A DNA stretch of 5,768 nucleotides from Nitrososphaerota archaeon (GTDB taxonomy: Archaea; Thermoproteota; Nitrososphaeria_A; Caldarchaeales; Wolframiiraptoraceae): contig JAGHCZ010000106.1 of the NCBI GenBank assembly GCA_021160205.1, positions 1 to 5,768 of the forward strand, read 5' to 3'. Each line of letters begins with the position of its first letter. Position 1 is the stretch's first letter. The notes beneath the pieces were generated by a model that was not told the DNA's origin, did not search any database, and saw nothing but the letters and a program-made list of their open reading frames with translations. A program made the position numbers and the translations under genes. Below are positions 4,194-5,768 of this stretch, piece by piece.

Positions 4194-5657
4194 GTGAGCG
4201 AAGAGCTGAAGGAGTACTCGAAGCTGCTGGAAAGAGTTTTAGCGAGGTTTCCGGAGCTGAGCCGGGAACAGTTGGAGGCGATGGTCGAAGCCAAAATGAG
4301 CGAATCTAAGCTCTTGAACAAGGTTGGAGCCCTGCTTTTGGTCGCAGAAGAGCTCGGGGCATTCAAAGAGGAGCCTGCTGAAAAAGCGGAGCTGCCTTCT
4401 TCGCGGAGATACACTAAGATCGAGAAGCTCGTCCCCGGGCTGCGGGATATTTCAGTCAGAGGCTTGATCTACGCTATTTCAAAGCCGATCGATGTCAAAG
4501 ATCACAGGATACTTCGAATGAAGATTGGAGATGATAGCGGCGGAATAACCGTAACTCTCTGGGATGAGAAAGTCGAGGAAGCAGTCGAGGCGGAGCTGGA
4601 GCTGGGAGACCAAGTTGCGATCCTCCACGCATATACTCGGGAAAGAATCGAGACCGGGACCCCGGAGCTTCACGTCGGGAGAAACGGCTTGATCACGAAG
4701 CTCGAGCGAGAGCCGGGAACACCTGACCCCAGAAGCTTTTATGCGGACTTGGGCAGCGCCCTCGAATCGGGCAGCGGAATTTACGACATAAAGGCTGTGG
4801 TCCTAGATTCGGGGGAGGAAAGGAGAATTAAGACGAAGTATGGGGAAGCATCCGTTAGAGATATTCGGCTGATAGGGGAAGTGGGAGAGGCGAGGCTAAC
4901 GGTTTGGAGAGACAGGGTCAACGAATTCAAGGATTTGGAGCCCGGGGAGACGCTCTACATCACGGACGTGAGAGTCGAGGGATATAACGTATCCCTGACC
5001 CCTAGAAGCATAATAGCGCTGAGGGAGAAACCTTCTGAGGAAGCTCTTGAAAAAATAAGGGAGAGAAAAGTGAAAAATAAAGTAGTTAGGGTCTTAGATA
5101 TAGTTGAGACGCCTTCGGCCACGATCTACATATCAACCGACGGAGAGAACATCTTGAGAGTATACTCGCCTAAGAAGATCGACGTGAACCCCGGCGAATA
5201 CATGCTCGTGAAGGAAGCTATACAAGAGGTTAGAAGGGGGAAAATCAGGTTTCTGTGCGGAGAAGGCGATGTAGAGAAGGTTGAGCGAGCTGAGGAAATT
5301 CAGCCGCCTAATCGATTAATTAAGCTTAAGGAGATAGCTTCGAGAGAAGGAATAGACATCAGGGATGCGATAGTCGAGGGAACGCTCTACACGAAGACCC
5401 AATTAGTCACGATAAAGACCAGATTCGGGGAAGCGGAGAAGATAGGGTTCTGGCTAAAAGACGAAGACGTTGCAGTCCAAGGATCTGCCTGGAGGGCAAA
5501 AGCCAAGGAAATCGCGGAGATAGAAGGAGGAAAGAGGATAAGGCTGAAGTGGGTCAATATTCGAACCAACATCTTCAACGAGCCCGAAATCCAATTGGAC
5601 AACGAGTCGATAATTGAGGTATTAGAAGAAGCGGAGAAAATCTCAGCAAACTCCTGA
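4194..5657 (+). CDS. rpa: Replication protein A-like ssDNA-binding protein with multiple OB-folds
   Basis: Single-stranded DNA-binding protein for replication, repair and recombination, 487 residues. Residues 1-58 are a helical region ending in KVGALLLVAEELGAF, which resembles the N-terminal block of archaeal RPAs (sre..e.i.....A..lvA.elG). Four OB-fold-like units follow: about 72-172 (VRGLIYAI... GGITVTLWDEKVEEA, with Trp123), 185-278 (GEARLTVWRDRVNEF, Trp238), 293-368 (the most divergent, lacking the aromatic WxxxV/A strand) and 374-480 (FWLKDEDVAVQGSAWRAKAKEI, Trp433). The tryptophans sit where RPA OB-folds stack on DNA bases. The C4/C3H zinc finger found in many euryarchaeal RPAs is absent; the only Cys is residue 355. 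GTG start with GGAGG upstream. It begins 37 bp after the adenosyltransferase stop with no clear TATA box, so co-transcription is plausible. Its last 15 bases overlap the convergent HAD gene. Confidence 0.92.
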   Translation: MSEELKEYSKLLERVLARFPELSREQLEAMVEAKMSESKLLNKVGALLLVAEELGAFKEEPAEKAELPSSRRYTKIEKLVPGLRDISVRGLIYAISKPIDVKDHRILRMKIGDDSGGITVTLWDEKVEEAVEAELELGDQVAILHAYTRERIETGTPELHVGRNGLITKLEREPGTPDPRSFYADLGSALESGSGIYDIKAVVLDSGEERRIKTKYGEASVRDIRLIGEVGEARLTVWRDRVNEFKDLEPGETLYITDVRVEGYNVSLTPRSIIALREKPSEEALEKIRERKVKNKVVRVLDIVETPSATIYISTDGENILRVYSPKKIDVNPGEYMLVKEAIQEVRRGKIRFLCGEGDVEKVERAEEIQPPNRLIKLKEIASREGIDIRDAIVEGTLYTKTQLVTIKTRFGEAEKIGFWLKDEDVAVQGSAWRAKAKEIAEIEGGKRIRLKWVNIRTNIFNEPEIQLDNESIIEVLEEAEKISANS

Positions 5658-5768
5658 TAATAAAACTTGAATGATCTCCACAACTCCGTCTCCATCCTCC
5701 CTCTCTGCGACATAATCTGCTTTCTCTATGAGAGATGGATCGGCGTTGGCGACGACGGCCTTAAAGTC
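5643..5768 (-). CDS. HAD-IIB phosphatase, phosphoglycolate phosphatase-like, C-terminal fragment (runs off the window)
   Basis: Forty-one codons plus TGA are visible on the minus strand; the remainder lies beyond the right edge. The peptide begins DFKAVVANADPSLIEKADYV and continues to EREDGDGVVEIIQVLL. This is the usual end of Cof/SPP-like HAD-IIB enzymes: after the motif IV GDSxND (not visible here) comes a strand (g.kVAVaNA), a helix (.e.l...AdYVt) and GdGV.e.i. Archaeal phosphoglycolate phosphatases (Thermoplasma TA0175 type) end in this way, and the protein would dispose of 2-phosphoglycolate or a similar phosphate ester. The exact substrate cannot be set without the cap domain. It ends inside the RPA gene, tail to tail. 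A 108-residue open frame on the same strand (5387-5713) is a different frame and lacks this similarity. Confidence 0.8.
   Translation of the reverse strand, partial: DFKAVVANADPSLIEKADYVAEREDGDGVVEIIQVLLSGVC

Noticed and set aside
4058..4414. 118-codon open frame on the minus strand
   Set aside because: It lies antisense to the ends of two well-supported genes, is rich in Ser and Leu as expected for an antisense shadow of Lys/Glu-rich coding DNA, and resembles no family I know.
5387..5713. 108-codon open frame on the minus strand at the right end
   Set aside because: It is mostly antisense to RPA and has no recognisable motif. The overlapping minus frame ending at 5643 carries the HAD-IIB signature instead.

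Overview
This window looks like chromosomal DNA from an archaeon, probably a thermophile. The evidence is an ABCE1/RLI ribosome-recycling ATPase, a replication protein A built of several OB-folds, a short pyruvoyl-type SpeD, archaeal-style TATA-like boxes just upstream of starts, few strong Shine-Dalgarno sites, TTG/GTG starts, and proteins rich in Lys/Glu/Arg with AGA/AGG and ATA codons. I cannot name the phylum. An RPA of this kind argues against a typical crenarchaeon with a single-OB SSB, but that is inference.

Layout, left to right. The C-terminal half of ABCE1 (<1-851, +) is cut by the window edge. It converges on a HAD-family phosphatase (912-1556, -) that starts with TTG. A 121-bp divergent intergenic region follows, with a perfect 7-bp inverted repeat and likely promoters in both directions. 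Then comes a rightward run: a CPA2-type Na+/H+ antiporter (1678-2970), a SpeD-family S-adenosylmethionine decarboxylase (3003-3398), a 46-residue C2H2 zinc-finger protein easily missed because of its size (3441-3581), a PduO-type cobalamin adenosyltransferase-like protein (3626-4156), and an RPA with an N-terminal helical region and about four OB-folds (4194-5657). The RPA gene overlaps by 15 bp, tail to tail, the end of a leftward HAD-IIB phosphatase resembling archaeal phosphoglycolate phosphatase (5643->5768).

The genes do not form one pathway: they serve ribosome recycling, ion homeostasis, polyamine synthesis, cobalamin cofactor synthesis and ssDNA protection. The rightward genes are packed, but three of them (speD, the zinc finger, the adenosyltransferase) have a TATA-like box on or just after the stop codon of the gene before, which suggests separate short-leader or leaderless transcripts rather than one operon. 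The RPA gene has no clear TATA box and has a GGAGG site, so it may be co-transcribed with the adenosyltransferase gene.

I see no mobile element, CRISPR array, tRNA or rRNA, and no convincing new defence or metabolic system. The most interesting points are the small zinc-finger gene, a SpeD whose usual HTWPE substrate-pocket motif reads HTDIR, and an adenosyltransferase that has lost the N-terminal TGDxGxT nucleotide-binding motif. No stretch longer than about 125 bases lacks a gene.
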